The notes under the pieces: model-generated
The model's database searches: none
Told to the model about the DNA's origin: nothing
The model's input: only the letters and a program-made list of their open reading frames with translations
Part shown: one piece after another, positions 1-7,115 of the stretch
Position numbering within the stretch: position 1 is the first letter of the stretch
Layout: each line of letters begins with the position of its first letter
Made by a program: the position numbers and the translations under genes
From: Pseudomonas sp. JUb42
GTDB lineage: Bacteria; Pseudomonadota; Gammaproteobacteria; Pseudomonadales; Pseudomonadaceae
Assembly: GCF_024807945.1 (NCBI RefSeq)
Contig: NZ_JANUFD010000016.1
Coordinates: 62,001-126,000 of the forward strand
Reading direction: 5' to 3'
Length of the DNA stretch: 64,000 bases

Positions 1-1
1 C

Positions 2-559
2 TACTTCCAGACCAAGCCTTACCTGGACGGTTTCAACAAAGGCAAGGGTGCCAACCTGCAAGTGGGTGTAGGCGTTCACGTTGAACCGTTTGGCGGCTAC
101 TCGAGCAAGTGGAAGAGCATCAAGGACCTGCCGGACGGCGCAACCATCGCCCTGCCTAACGAAGGCAGCAACGCCGGTCGTGCCCTGCTGCTGCTGCAGA
201 AAAACGGTTTGATCACCCTGAAAGATCCAACCAACGCGCTGTCGACCACCAAAGACGTGGCCAGCAACCCGAAACATTTCAAGTTCAAAGAACTGGAGTC
301 GGCCATTCTGCCGCGCGTGTTCAAAGAAGTTGACCTGGACCTGATCAACACCAACTACGCGCTGGAAGCCAAGCTCAGCCCGAAAAAGGATGCGTTGATT
401 CTGGAAGGTTCCGACTCGCCGTACGTGAACTACCTGGTGACCCGTGAGGACAATGCCCACACCGACGCCATCAACAAGCTGTCCAAGGCCCTGACCAGCC
501 AACAGGTCAAAGACTTCATCAACAAGAAGTACGACGGTGCGGTTGTGCCAGCGTTCTGA
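2..559 (+). CDS. MetQ/NlpA-family ABC substrate-binding protein (3' part)
   Basis: The reading frame is already open at the first base, so only the C-terminal 185 residues are present. The fragment has the NLPA/MetQ lipoprotein-family pattern: SIKDLPDGATIALPNE followed by NAGRALLLLQKNGLI, then a conserved end in which the last helix precedes the stop. Family members bind methionine or related sulfur compounds in the periplasm and deliver them to a MetNI importer. It is a paralogue of the complete metQ at 8228-9016, with which it shares the same motifs. It ends in a strong terminator, so it closes an operon whose other genes lie outside the window. With the dioxygenase cluster downstream, a role in sulfur-compound uptake is likely. 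The exact ligand is unknown. Confidence 0.9.
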   Translation, partial: YFQTKPYLDGFNKGKGANLQVGVGVHVEPFGGYSSKWKSIKDLPDGATIALPNEGSNAGRALLLLQKNGLITLKDPTNALSTTKDVASNPKHFKFKELESAILPRVFKEVDLDLINTNYALEAKLSPKKDALILEGSDSPYVNYLVTREDNAHTDAINKLSKALTSQQVKDFINKKYDGAVVPAF

Positions 560-583
560 TTGTCGCGTGACAGGCTGAACTGA

Positions 584-721
584 TTAACGCCGACGGCTGG
601 TAGCAGCGTCGGCGTTTTTATTTGTCTGGGGATCGAGCGCGCGGTTCAGGGCGATCAACAGTTTGACCATGTCTTCCGGATTGCCCTTGAGGGGGTAGTT
701 GAAGGTCTTCTGGGTTGGCAT
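584..721 (-). CDS. Small hypothetical protein, 45 aa
   Basis: I take the start at 721 because AGGAG lies 9 bases upstream on the minus strand. A longer frame reaching 901 has no such support. The product is a soluble, charged 45-residue peptide with a predicted helix in the middle (PEDMVKLLIALNRALD) and an Arg-rich tail; no signal peptide or membrane segment is visible. I do not recognise the family. The gene converges on the metQ-like gene, and its last codons contain that gene's terminator stem, so the two transcripts share this DNA in opposite senses. Confidence 0.55.
   Translation of the reverse strand: MPTQKTFNYPLKGNPEDMVKLLIALNRALDPQTNKNADAATSRRR
586..619 (+). terminator. Rho-independent terminator after the metQ-like gene
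   Basis: A perfect 10-bp stem, AACGCCGACG paired with CGTCGGCGTT, encloses an 11-nt loop and is followed by a T run. It starts 27 bases after the metQ-like stop codon. The same DNA is also the 3' coding end of the small minus-strand gene at 584-721. Confidence 0.9.
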
Positions 722-986
722 ATCGAAATGCTCCTGATTCTTATAGGGCTTTATCACGCGTCCTGCGTAGACCCCGTAACGGGCATTGTGTTCGCATTTG
801 TCGGAAAACTCCCCGGTCTTTCGTCGGAAAGGGCCGGAATCCCGGACTGACTGCCCAGTCAGTCTGCGTCTGCGGGGTGCTAGCTCGTTAAGTGATATCA
901 ATATGCCGTAACGGTATTTAAATTCTGATTCTTATATCTATAAAGTCGACTCCCTAAACCACCAGTCTTCTGGAGTCGCAATTCAC

Positions 987-1883
987 ATGCCCGCTGCCTC
1001 TCTCGCTTCATCGTCCGCCCAAGCCGCCGCGCAATCGTTCGACGTGCGCCCATTCGCCGAAAAGGTGGGTGCAGAGATCGTCGGGCTGGATTTGTCCAAA
1101 CCTCTGAACGACGCCGATTTTGCCCGCGTGCATCAGGCGCATCTGGACTATCACGTCGTGGTCTTCCGCGACCAGCAGATCACCCCGCAACAGCAGATCG
1201 ATTTCAGCCGCCGTTTCGGCGTGTTGCAGATCCATGTGCTCAAGCAGTTCCTGCTGGCCAATCACCCGGAAATCCTCATCGTGTCCAATATCGTCGAGAA
1301 CGGCCAGCCGGTCGGCCTAGGCGATGCGGGCAAATATTGGCACTCGGACCTGTCCTACAAGGAACTGCCGAGCCTGGGCTCGATGCTCTACGCCCAAGAG
1401 CTGCCAAGCGAAGGCGGCGACACTTTGTTCGCCGACATGCATCGGGCCTGGGACACCCTGCCTGAGCATCTGCGCAAGGCGGTGGAAGGTCGTTCGGCCG
1501 TGCACAACTACACCGCGCGCTACAGCGAAGGCCATAACGCCGCCAGCTGGCGCCCGACCCTGACCCCGGAGCAATTGGCCCAGGTCGTTGAAGTCACCCA
1601 CCCGATCGTGCGTACCCACCCGGAAAACGGCCGCAAGGCGCTGTTCGTCAGCGAAGGTTTCACCACGCGCATCGTCGGCCTGCCGGAAGACGAAAGCCGC
1701 GCCCTGCTGCAGGAAATCTACGACCACAGCGTGCGCCCCGAACATATCTACCGCCATCACTGGCAGGCAAACGACATGGTGTTCTGGGACAACCGTTCGC
1801 TGATCCACCTGGCCGCCGGTTGCCCTGCACACCTGCGTCGCAAGCTGCACCGCACCACCATCCAGGGTGATGCGCCGTTCTGA
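987..1883 (+). CDS. TauD/TfdA-family Fe(II)/2-oxoglutarate dioxygenase
   Basis: 298 aa, the usual length for the TauD family. The iron facial triad is visible: H119 and D121 in WHSDLSYK, and H274 in the WDNRSLIH segment. R285, eleven residues later, is the expected 2-oxoglutarate anchor. Such enzymes hydroxylate the carbon next to a sulfonate or sulfate ester, releasing sulfite or sulfate plus an aldehyde, in the cytoplasm. GGAG precedes the ATG. An ABC importer of the sulfonate/taurine type follows on the same strand after 17 bases, so the four genes at 987-4895 probably import and cleave one organosulfur compound. It is not obviously TauD or AtsK in the N-terminal half, so the substrate is open. 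Confidence 0.88.
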   Translation: MPAASLASSSAQAAAQSFDVRPFAEKVGAEIVGLDLSKPLNDADFARVHQAHLDYHVVVFRDQQITPQQQIDFSRRFGVLQIHVLKQFLLANHPEILIVSNIVENGQPVGLGDAGKYWHSDLSYKELPSLGSMLYAQELPSEGGDTLFADMHRAWDTLPEHLRKAVEGRSAVHNYTARYSEGHNAASWRPTLTPEQLAQVVEVTHPIVRTHPENGRKALFVSEGFTTRIVGLPEDESRALLQEIYDHSVRPEHIYRHHWQANDMVFWDNRSLIHLAAGCPAHLRRKLHRTTIQGDAPF

Positions 1884-1900
1884 TTCAGGAGTACCGTTTC

Positions 1901-2782
1901 ATGAATGCTGTTTTGCAAGGCCACACGGCCAGCGAAAGCCCGGTTGCCCAGGCGCTGCCTTTGCAGGCGCCTGAAGCTCTGCTGAAGGTACAGAACGTCA
2001 GCCTGGAATACCGCACCCCCGAGCGCGTGGTGCGGGCGACCCATCAAGTCAGTTTTGAAGTCGATCCGTCCGACCGCTTTGTCCTGCTTGGCCCTTCGGG
2101 CTGTGGGAAATCGACCTTGCTCAAAGCGGTGGCCGGTTTTATCCGACCCAGCGAAGGCGAGATTCGTCTTGCTGGCGAGCAGGTTTCCGAGCCTGGCCCG
2201 GACAGGATCGTCGTATTCCAGGAGTTCGACCAACTGCCGCCCTGGAAAACCGTGATCCAGAACGTCATGTTCCCGCTGCTGGCCTCGCGCACCCTGAAAA
2301 AGCCCGAAGCCCTGGAACGTGCACGGTATTACCTGGAAAAAGTCGGCCTTAGTGCTTTTGCCGATGCCTACCCGCACACCCTGTCCGGCGGCATGAAAGC
2401 GCGGGTAGCGATTGCCCGTGCCTTGGCGATGCAGCCGAAGATCCTGCTGATGGATGAACCCTTCGCCGCCCTCGACGCCCTGACCCGCCGCAAGATGCAG
2501 GAAGAGCTGCTGGAGCTGTGGGAAGAAGTGCGTTTCACCTTGCTGTTCGTGACCCACTCCATCGAAGAAGCGCTGGTCGTCGGCAATCGCATCCTGCTGC
2601 TGTCGCCCCATCCGGGGCGCGTAAGGGCCGAGATCAACAGCCATCAGTTCGACCTGAAAAGCCTCGGCGGCACGGCCTTCCAGAGCACCGCGCAACGCAT
2701 TCATCGCCTGCTGTTCGACGAAAGCGACGGCAGCCCGGTGGAGCGCGATCTGAGCTTCCAGGACATTCGAATCGCCTATTGA
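1901..2782 (+). CDS. ABC transporter ATPase, nitrate/sulfonate/taurine type
   Basis: 293 aa. The Walker A motif GPSGCGKST is at about residues 64-72, followed by the Q-loop (VVFQEFDQLPPWK), the signature LSGGMKARVAIARAL, Walker B (ILLMDEPFAALD) and the H-loop (FVTHSIEEAL). This pattern is that of the SsuB/TauB/NrtD subfamily, including the DQLPPWKTV segment typical of it. An N-terminal extension of about 28 residues precedes the fold. It powers the permease encoded 82 bases downstream. The start codon has CAGGAG upstream. The assignment to an importer is secure; the cargo is inferred from the neighbouring dioxygenase. Confidence 0.92.
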   Translation: MNAVLQGHTASESPVAQALPLQAPEALLKVQNVSLEYRTPERVVRATHQVSFEVDPSDRFVLLGPSGCGKSTLLKAVAGFIRPSEGEIRLAGEQVSEPGPDRIVVFQEFDQLPPWKTVIQNVMFPLLASRTLKKPEALERARYYLEKVGLSAFADAYPHTLSGGMKARVAIARALAMQPKILLMDEPFAALDALTRRKMQEELLELWEEVRFTLLFVTHSIEEALVVGNRILLLSPHPGRVRAEINSHQFDLKSLGGTAFQSTAQRIHRLLFDESDGSPVERDLSFQDIRIAY

Positions 2783-2864
2783 TTTGATTGGCGCTTATCT
2801 CCTGTGGGAGCCGCATTTCAATCGCGATGGTTTGTTGTAAACCAGTATTCAAGAGATCAGCACC

Positions 2865-3731
2865 ATGAGCCTTGCACCCCCCATCCGTGAGGAATACGAA
2901 GTCACGCTGCAGCCCTTCACCCAAGAAGATCTGGCGCGTGATATTCCCCTGCTACAACGCATCTGGCAGTTGAGCTGGGTGCGCAAGAGCGTGATCCTTA
3001 TCGCCCTTGCCGTTATCTGGGAAATCGCTGCGCGTATCCAGGGTAATGACCTGCTGCTGCCCAGCTTCCTGCAAACCGCGTCGGCATTTTACGACGGCAT
3101 CATCAGCGGCGAGCTGCTGAGCAAGGTATGGATTTCCCTGACCGTGCTGGTCAAGGGCTACCTGATCGGTATTGTCCTGGCCTTTGGCCTGACCACGCTG
3201 GCGGTGTCGACCCAACTGGGCCGTGACCTGCTCAGCACCCTGACCGCGATGTTCAACCCGCTGCCGGCCATTGCCTTGCTGCCGCTGTCCCTGCTGTGGT
3301 TCGGCCTGGGGCAGAACAGCCTGATCTTTGTGTTGGTGCACTCGGTGCTGTGGGCCTTGGCGCTCAACACTTACGCCGGTTTCCTCGGTGTGTCCGAGAC
3401 CCAGCGCATGGCCGGGCGCAACTACGGCCTCAAGGGTCTGCGCTTTGTCTGGTACATCCTGATCCCGGCGGCACTGCCGTCGATCCTCGCGGGCCTGAAG
3501 ATCGGCTGGGCCTTCGCCTGGCGCACCCTGATCGCCGCTGAACTGGTGTTTGGCGCCTCGTCGGGCAAGGGCGGCCTGGGCTGGTACATCTTCCAGAACC
3601 GTAACGAGCTGTATACCGACAAGGTCTTCGCTGGCTTGGCTGCGGTGATTCTGATTGGCCTGCTGGTGGAAAACCTGTTGTTCGCCAATGTCGAGAAGCT
3701 GACCGTAAAGCGTTGGGGCATGCAGCGCTAA
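2865..3731 (+). CDS. ABC transporter permease, SsuC/TauC type
   Basis: 288 aa inner-membrane protein with about six hydrophobic segments; the first follows a 45-residue cytoplasmic N-terminus. The EAA loop that docks to the ATPase is seen as GRNYGLKGLRFVWYILIPAALPSILAGLKIG. It is the membrane partner of the ATPase at 1901-2782 and the binding protein at 3876-4895. A GTGGGAGCCGCATTTC stretch resembling a lone half-REP lies in the 82-base gap upstream. Nothing is unusual in the coding sequence. Confidence 0.92.
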   Translation: MSLAPPIREEYEVTLQPFTQEDLARDIPLLQRIWQLSWVRKSVILIALAVIWEIAARIQGNDLLLPSFLQTASAFYDGIISGELLSKVWISLTVLVKGYLIGIVLAFGLTTLAVSTQLGRDLLSTLTAMFNPLPAIALLPLSLLWFGLGQNSLIFVLVHSVLWALALNTYAGFLGVSETQRMAGRNYGLKGLRFVWYILIPAALPSILAGLKIGWAFAWRTLIAAELVFGASSGKGGLGWYIFQNRNELYTDKVFAGLAAVILIGLLVENLLFANVEKLTVKRWGMQR

Positions 3732-3743
3732 GAAACCTGACAC

Positions 3744-3831
3744 CTGTGGGAGCGGGGCTTGCCCGCGAAAAGCTTGACGCGTTGCGCCTGGCACTGCGCG
3801 TCGCCAGGTTCGCGGGCAAGCCCTGCTCCAA
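3744..3831. repeat. REP doublet, GGCTTGCCCGCG type
   Basis: Two inverted copies of a motif like GGGAGCGGGGCTTGCCCGCG flank a short centre. It separates the permease gene from the binding-protein gene inside the operon, a position that often dampens or stabilises flanking mRNA segments. It matches the REPs that flank the transposase at 5254-5712. Confidence 0.88.
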
Positions 3832-3875
3832 CGAGTACTACCACCCACCATTCGAATTTTTCTGAGGTTCTCAAC

Positions 3876-4895
3876 ATGGCAACTTCTTTCAAACGTCCCG
3901 CACTGACCGTGCTGGCGGCCACCATCGGTTTGTTCGCAGGCCTGCTCAGCAGCGGCGCCCAGGCGGAAGGCAAGATCAGCATCGCGCAACAATTCGGCAT
4001 CGGTTACCTGATCCTCGACGTGGTTCGCGATCAGAAGCTGATCGAGAAACACGGTAAGCAGGAAGGGCTGGATATAGCCGTCGACTGGAACAGCATTTCC
4101 GGCGCCACGGCCATGAACGAAGCGCTGCTGGCCGGTGCTCTGGACGTGGTATCCGCTGGTATCCCGCCGATGCTGGTGCTGTGGGACCGCACCAAGGGCA
4201 AGCAGAACGTCAAGGCCATCGCCTCCCTGGGTTCGATGCCCAATTACTTGCTGACCAATAACCCGAACGTGAAGACCCTCAAGGACTTCAGCGACAAGGA
4301 CCGCATCGCCGTTCCGGCTGCGGGCGTAGGCTTCCAGTCGCGCACCTTGCAGATCGAAACCGCCAAGCAGTTCGGTAACGACAACTTCAAGAAATTCGAC
4401 AACATCTCGGTCAGTGTGCCGCACCCGGACGCCACTTCGGCGCTGATTGCCGGTGGTTCGGAAATCAACTCGCACTTCTCAAGCCCGCCGTTCCAGTATC
4501 AGGAACTGGAAAATCCTAACGTGCACAAAGTGCTGAGTTCCTACGACATCCTCGGCGGCCAGGCCACGTTCAACGTGCTCTACACCACGCAGAAATTCCA
4601 CGACGAAAACCCCAAGACCTACAAGGCGTTCTACGACGCCCTGGCCGAGGCGGAGAAGATCATCAAGGCCGACAAGCCTGCGGCGGCCAAGACCTATATC
4701 GCAGTCGAACAATCCAAGCTGCCGCTGCCCCTGGTCGAGAAGATCGTTGCCGACCCGGAAATCGACTTCACCGTCGTGCCGCAACGCACCTACATCTACG
4801 CCGAGAAGCTGCATGAACTGGGCGTGCTGAAAAACAAGGCGACGGACTGGAAGGAATACTTCTTCGAAGAAGCGCATGGTGGTGCGGGGAGCTGA
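3876..4895 (+). CDS. ABC substrate-binding protein, sulfonate/nitrate/taurine type
   Basis: 339 aa from the ATG at 3876, which has TGAGG upstream. A frame opening further upstream at 3759 only reads through the REP doublet and is rejected. The N-terminus is a Sec signal peptide (VLAATIGLFAGLLSSGAQA, cleavage after AQA). The mature part is an SsuA/THI5-type periplasmic binding fold, with NEALLAGALDVVSAGIPP and the PHPDATSALIAGGSEINSHF pocket segment. It is the last gene of the dioxygenase-ABC operon and supplies the importer. Ligand identity, probably an organic sulfonate or sulfate ester, is inferred from context only. Confidence 0.9.
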   Translation: MATSFKRPALTVLAATIGLFAGLLSSGAQAEGKISIAQQFGIGYLILDVVRDQKLIEKHGKQEGLDIAVDWNSISGATAMNEALLAGALDVVSAGIPPMLVLWDRTKGKQNVKAIASLGSMPNYLLTNNPNVKTLKDFSDKDRIAVPAAGVGFQSRTLQIETAKQFGNDNFKKFDNISVSVPHPDATSALIAGGSEINSHFSSPPFQYQELENPNVHKVLSSYDILGGQATFNVLYTTQKFHDENPKTYKAFYDALAEAEKIIKADKPAAAKTYIAVEQSKLPLPLVEKIVADPEIDFTVVPQRTYIYAEKLHELGVLKNKATDWKEYFFEEAHGGAGS

Positions 4896-4919
4896 ATCAG
4901 CTGATCTGGAATGAGACCC

Positions 4920-4992
4920 TGTAGGAGCTGCCGAAGGCTGCGAAAAGCGGGGTATCAGACAGACCCATTCGCAGCCTGCGGCAGCTCCTACG
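4920..4992. repeat. REP doublet, GTAGGAGCTGCCG type
   Basis: GTAGGAGCTGCCGAAGGCTG and its inverted partner GCAGCCTGCGGCAGCTCCTAC lie about 30 bases apart, just after the binding-protein stop codon. Two more doublets of this family occur at 25719-25790 and 29102-29173. Confidence 0.88.
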
Positions 4993-5012
4993 GGGATAGG
5001 GTTTAGCCAACA

Positions 5013-5041
5013 AAAAACCGCCTGCTGACAGGCGGTTTTTT
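5013..5041. terminator. Bidirectional rho-independent terminator
   Basis: CCGCCTG pairs with CAGGCGG around a CTGA loop, with an A run on the left and a T run on the right. It ends the dioxygenase-ABC operon and isolates the transposase gene from upstream transcription. Confidence 0.88.
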
Positions 5042-5128
5042 TATGCCCTCACGTCGCTCGCTGTTCCTGCAAGTGCTCCAGCTGATGATTGGCCAGGGCC
5101 TTGAGAAAGCGGATCGGAGTGAGATCGG

Positions 5129-5151
5129 GTGGGAGCGTGGCTTGCCCGCGA
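5129..5151 (+). repeat. REP sequence, upstream flank of the transposase
   Basis: GGGAGCGTGGCTTGCCCGCG in forward orientation, 103 bases before the transposase start. Its inverted mate is at 5739-5764, so the gene is bracketed by a REP and an inverted REP. Confidence 0.85.
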
Positions 5152-5219
5152 TGGCCTCAACTCGGTCTTGGACATATTCCGTCAAGCAATTGCCCATTGG
5201 CAGTCGCCTGTCAGAGCTA

Positions 5220-5247
5220 GCCTCTGAGCTTCATAAAGCTCAGAGGC
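5220..5247 (+). promoter_or_regulatory. Perfect 12-bp hairpin covering the transposase ribosome-binding site
   Basis: GCCTCTGAGCTT, a CATA loop and AAGCTCAGAGGC form a perfect stem. Its 3' arm contains AGAGG, the best Shine-Dalgarno match for the ATG at 5254 (spacing about 7). In RNA the site would be paired. Transposase genes often use such leaders to block translation of read-through mRNA; that use here is inferred. Confidence 0.7.
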
Positions 5248-5253
5248 AAAGGA

Positions 5254-5712
5254 ATGCGCTCACCTCATCAATCTCGACGGCTGCGCGTCGGTCGATACAG
5301 CGAACAAGGCCGAATTTACCTGGTCACATCCAACACCCTGGATCGACAGCCGTTATTTGCGGACTGGAGAGTGGGATGTCTCCTCGCCAAGCAATTCAAG
5401 CAAGCTGAACGCGATCAGCTCGTACATTCTTTGGCTTGGGTGGTAATGCCTGATCATTTCCACTGGCTGCTAGAGCTGAGGAGTGATTCGCTGAGCCGTG
5501 TAGTTGGGCGTACCAAGTCTCTCACCCGTTTGGCCGTGAGCGCGGCAATAGGTCGTACCGGTAGTATCTGGCAGGCAAGTTTCCATGATCGAGCTATTCG
5601 CCGGGAGGACGATCTGAAAGCTGTTGCCAGATATATCGTGTTAAACCCTGTGCGGGCCGGTCTGGTCGAGCGGGTTGGGGACTACCCACTTTGGGACGCT
5701 GTCTGGATCTGA
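5254..5712 (+). CDS. REP-associated tyrosine transposase (RAYT)
   Basis: 152 aa Y1_Tnp-domain (IS200-like) protein. The HUH motif is H68-F-H70 in MPDHFHWLLEL, and the catalytic tyrosine is Y127 in ARYIVLNPVRAGLV. The length and the absence of IS200 ends point to a RAYT rather than an insertion sequence. RAYTs are single-copy domesticated nucleases that bind and cleave REP DNA. It is flanked by a REP (5129-5151) and an inverted REP (5739-5764) of the GGCTTGCCCGCG family, and at least five doublets with the same core occur elsewhere in the window. Start choice: AGAGG upstream, although it is sequestered in the hairpin at 5220-5247. Confidence 0.93.
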   Translation: MRSPHQSRRLRVGRYSEQGRIYLVTSNTLDRQPLFADWRVGCLLAKQFKQAERDQLVHSLAWVVMPDHFHWLLELRSDSLSRVVGRTKSLTRLAVSAAIGRTGSIWQASFHDRAIRREDDLKAVARYIVLNPVRAGLVERVGDYPLWDAVWI

Positions 5713-5738
5713 TCAGGTAGCGAGACCGTGTCGCCTTC

Positions 5739-5764
5739 ATCGCGGGCAAGCCACGCTCCCACAG
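5739..5764 (-). repeat. REP sequence, downstream flank of the transposase
   Basis: CGCGGGCAAGCCACGCTCCC is the reverse complement of the REP at 5129-5151 and lies 27 bases after the transposase stop codon. Confidence 0.85.
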
Positions 5765-5781
5765 GTTGGATTATTAAGTCC

Positions 5782-6450
5782 TCAGGCCTTGCGCCACACA
5801 CTCGCCAACCAGGGCTGTTGATCCCGGGGCAATCCCGCTGGCCGGTAGTAATGCTCAAGCTCGACAAACCCCGCCGTCGTCAGTAACGCCCGCCAGTTTT
5901 CCAGATCGTGATAGGCGCCGTAGCGCGGGCCTTTCCAGCCTTCCTGGTTGTCGCCACGGGGGTTGGAGCTGAACAGTACGCCGCGGGGCTTCAGGGCTGC
6001 GTGCAGTTCGCGCAATACCCGGGGCAGTTCCTGCTTGGGGACGTGGAACAGCACGGCATTGGCGAAGATGCCGTCGAAGCGCTCAACTGGCAGATTCAGT
6101 TCGAGGAAGTTCTGTTGCAGCACCTCGCAGCCAGTGTCGGCCCTGGCCATTTCGGCGAAGCGTTCGGAGCCGTCGAGGCCGGTGGCGATATGACCCATGC
6201 GGGTGAAGGTCTGCAGGTCGCGCCCCGGCCCGCAACCGAAGTCGAGGATTTGCAGTGGCGCGCCGCCCTGGATATGCCGCAGCAGGGCGTCGATATTCTG
6301 GCTGACGTCGTGGTCGCGGGTGCCTTCGCGAAAGTCGTCGGCGACCTGGTTGTAGTGGCCCAGGGTCGTGGCAGTGATGGTCTGTAGCGTGTCGCGGTCG
6401 AGGGTCATGGGGGCTTCGCGCAGGGCTCGTTGAGTGCTGACCTTACTCAA
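5782..6450 (-). CDS. Class I SAM-dependent methyltransferase
   Basis: 222 aa if translation starts at the TTG at 6450, which has AGGGC close upstream; 208 aa from the ATG at 6408, which has no clear Shine-Dalgarno sequence. Motif I is ILDFGCGPGRDLQTF, followed by an acidic residue in ATGLDGSERF and the FDGIFANAVLFHVP segment, all typical of the Methyltransf_11/25 group. The substrate cannot be read from the sequence. It lies 20 bases after metI on the same strand and may be the last gene of the metNIQ transcript, but a sulfur link is only positional. Confidence 0.82.
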   Translation of the reverse strand: MSKVSTQRALREAPMTLDRDTLQTITATTLGHYNQVADDFREGTRDHDVSQNIDALLRHIQGGAPLQILDFGCGPGRDLQTFTRMGHIATGLDGSERFAEMARADTGCEVLQQNFLELNLPVERFDGIFANAVLFHVPKQELPRVLRELHAALKPRGVLFSSNPRGDNQEGWKGPRYGAYHDLENWRALLTTAGFVELEHYYRPAGLPRDQQPWLASVWRKA

Positions 6451-6470
6451 AATGCCCTGCGCCGCATAGC

Positions 6471-7115
6471 TCAGCGCTTGTTCAGCACCCGCGCCAGGCG
6501 ATCGCCGCCGAACTGGATAAACGCCACCAGCACCACCAACAGCACAATCACCGTGACCATTACCTGGCTGTCGAAACGCTGATAGCCGTAGCGATAGGCG
6601 ATGTCACCCAGGCCACCGGCACCGATGGCACCGGCCATAGCCGAGGAGTTGATCATGGTCACCAGAGTGATAGTGAAACCGCCGACGATACCCGGCCGCG
6701 CTTCGGGCAGCAGTACGTGCCAGACGATATGCCAGCGACGGCAACCCATCGCCTGAGCAGCTTCGATCAGGCCGTGATCGACCTCACGCAGGCTGACTTC
6801 GGCAATGCGCGCAAAGAACGGCGTCGCCGCGATGGTCAGGGGCACGACAGCGGCCCACACGCCGTAGGTGGTGCCGACGATCAGCCGGGTAAAGGGGATC
6901 AGCGCGACCATCAGGATCAGGAACGGCACCGAGCGGAACAGGTTAACGAAGCCGCCCAGTATGCGATTGAGGTTCGGTGCCTCGTAGATACCGCCTTTAT
7001 GGCTGGTGACCAGAATCACCGCCAACGGAATGCCCACCAGCAGTGCGATCAGCGACGATACGCCGACCATCAAAAACGTATCCAGGGTGCCCTGGAGCAA
7101 GCGATCAAACCACAT
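6471..7115 (-). CDS. metI: MetI-type methionine ABC transporter permease
   Basis: 214 aa from the ATG at 7115, which overlaps the last 11 bases of metN. About five membrane segments are visible. The conserved MetI stretch RSVPFLILMVALIPFTRLIVGTTYG and the EAA loop (EAAQAMGCRRWHIVWHVLLPEA) are present. It works with the ATPase at 7105-8226 and the binding protein at 8228-9016 as a MetNIQ importer. Because the operon neighbours SnaA- and SfnB-type enzymes, the natural cargo may be a methionine-like sulfur source rather than methionine itself. Confidence 0.92.
   Translation of the reverse strand: MWFDRLLQGTLDTFLMVGVSSLIALLVGIPLAVILVTSHKGGIYEAPNLNRILGGFVNLFRSVPFLILMVALIPFTRLIVGTTYGVWAAVVPLTIAATPFFARIAEVSLREVDHGLIEAAQAMGCRRWHIVWHVLLPEARPGIVGGFTITLVTMINSSAMAGAIGAGGLGDIAYRYGYQRFDSQVMVTVIVLLVVLVAFIQFGGDRLARVLNKR

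Noticed and set aside
2952..4475. 507-codon open frame on the minus strand
   Set aside because: It is antisense to the permease and binding-protein genes, whose motifs and signal peptide are clear. Such long shadows are normal in GC-rich DNA.
5043..5408. 121-codon plus-strand frame before the transposase
   Set aside because: It reads through the REP and the hairpin in a different frame and has no family features.
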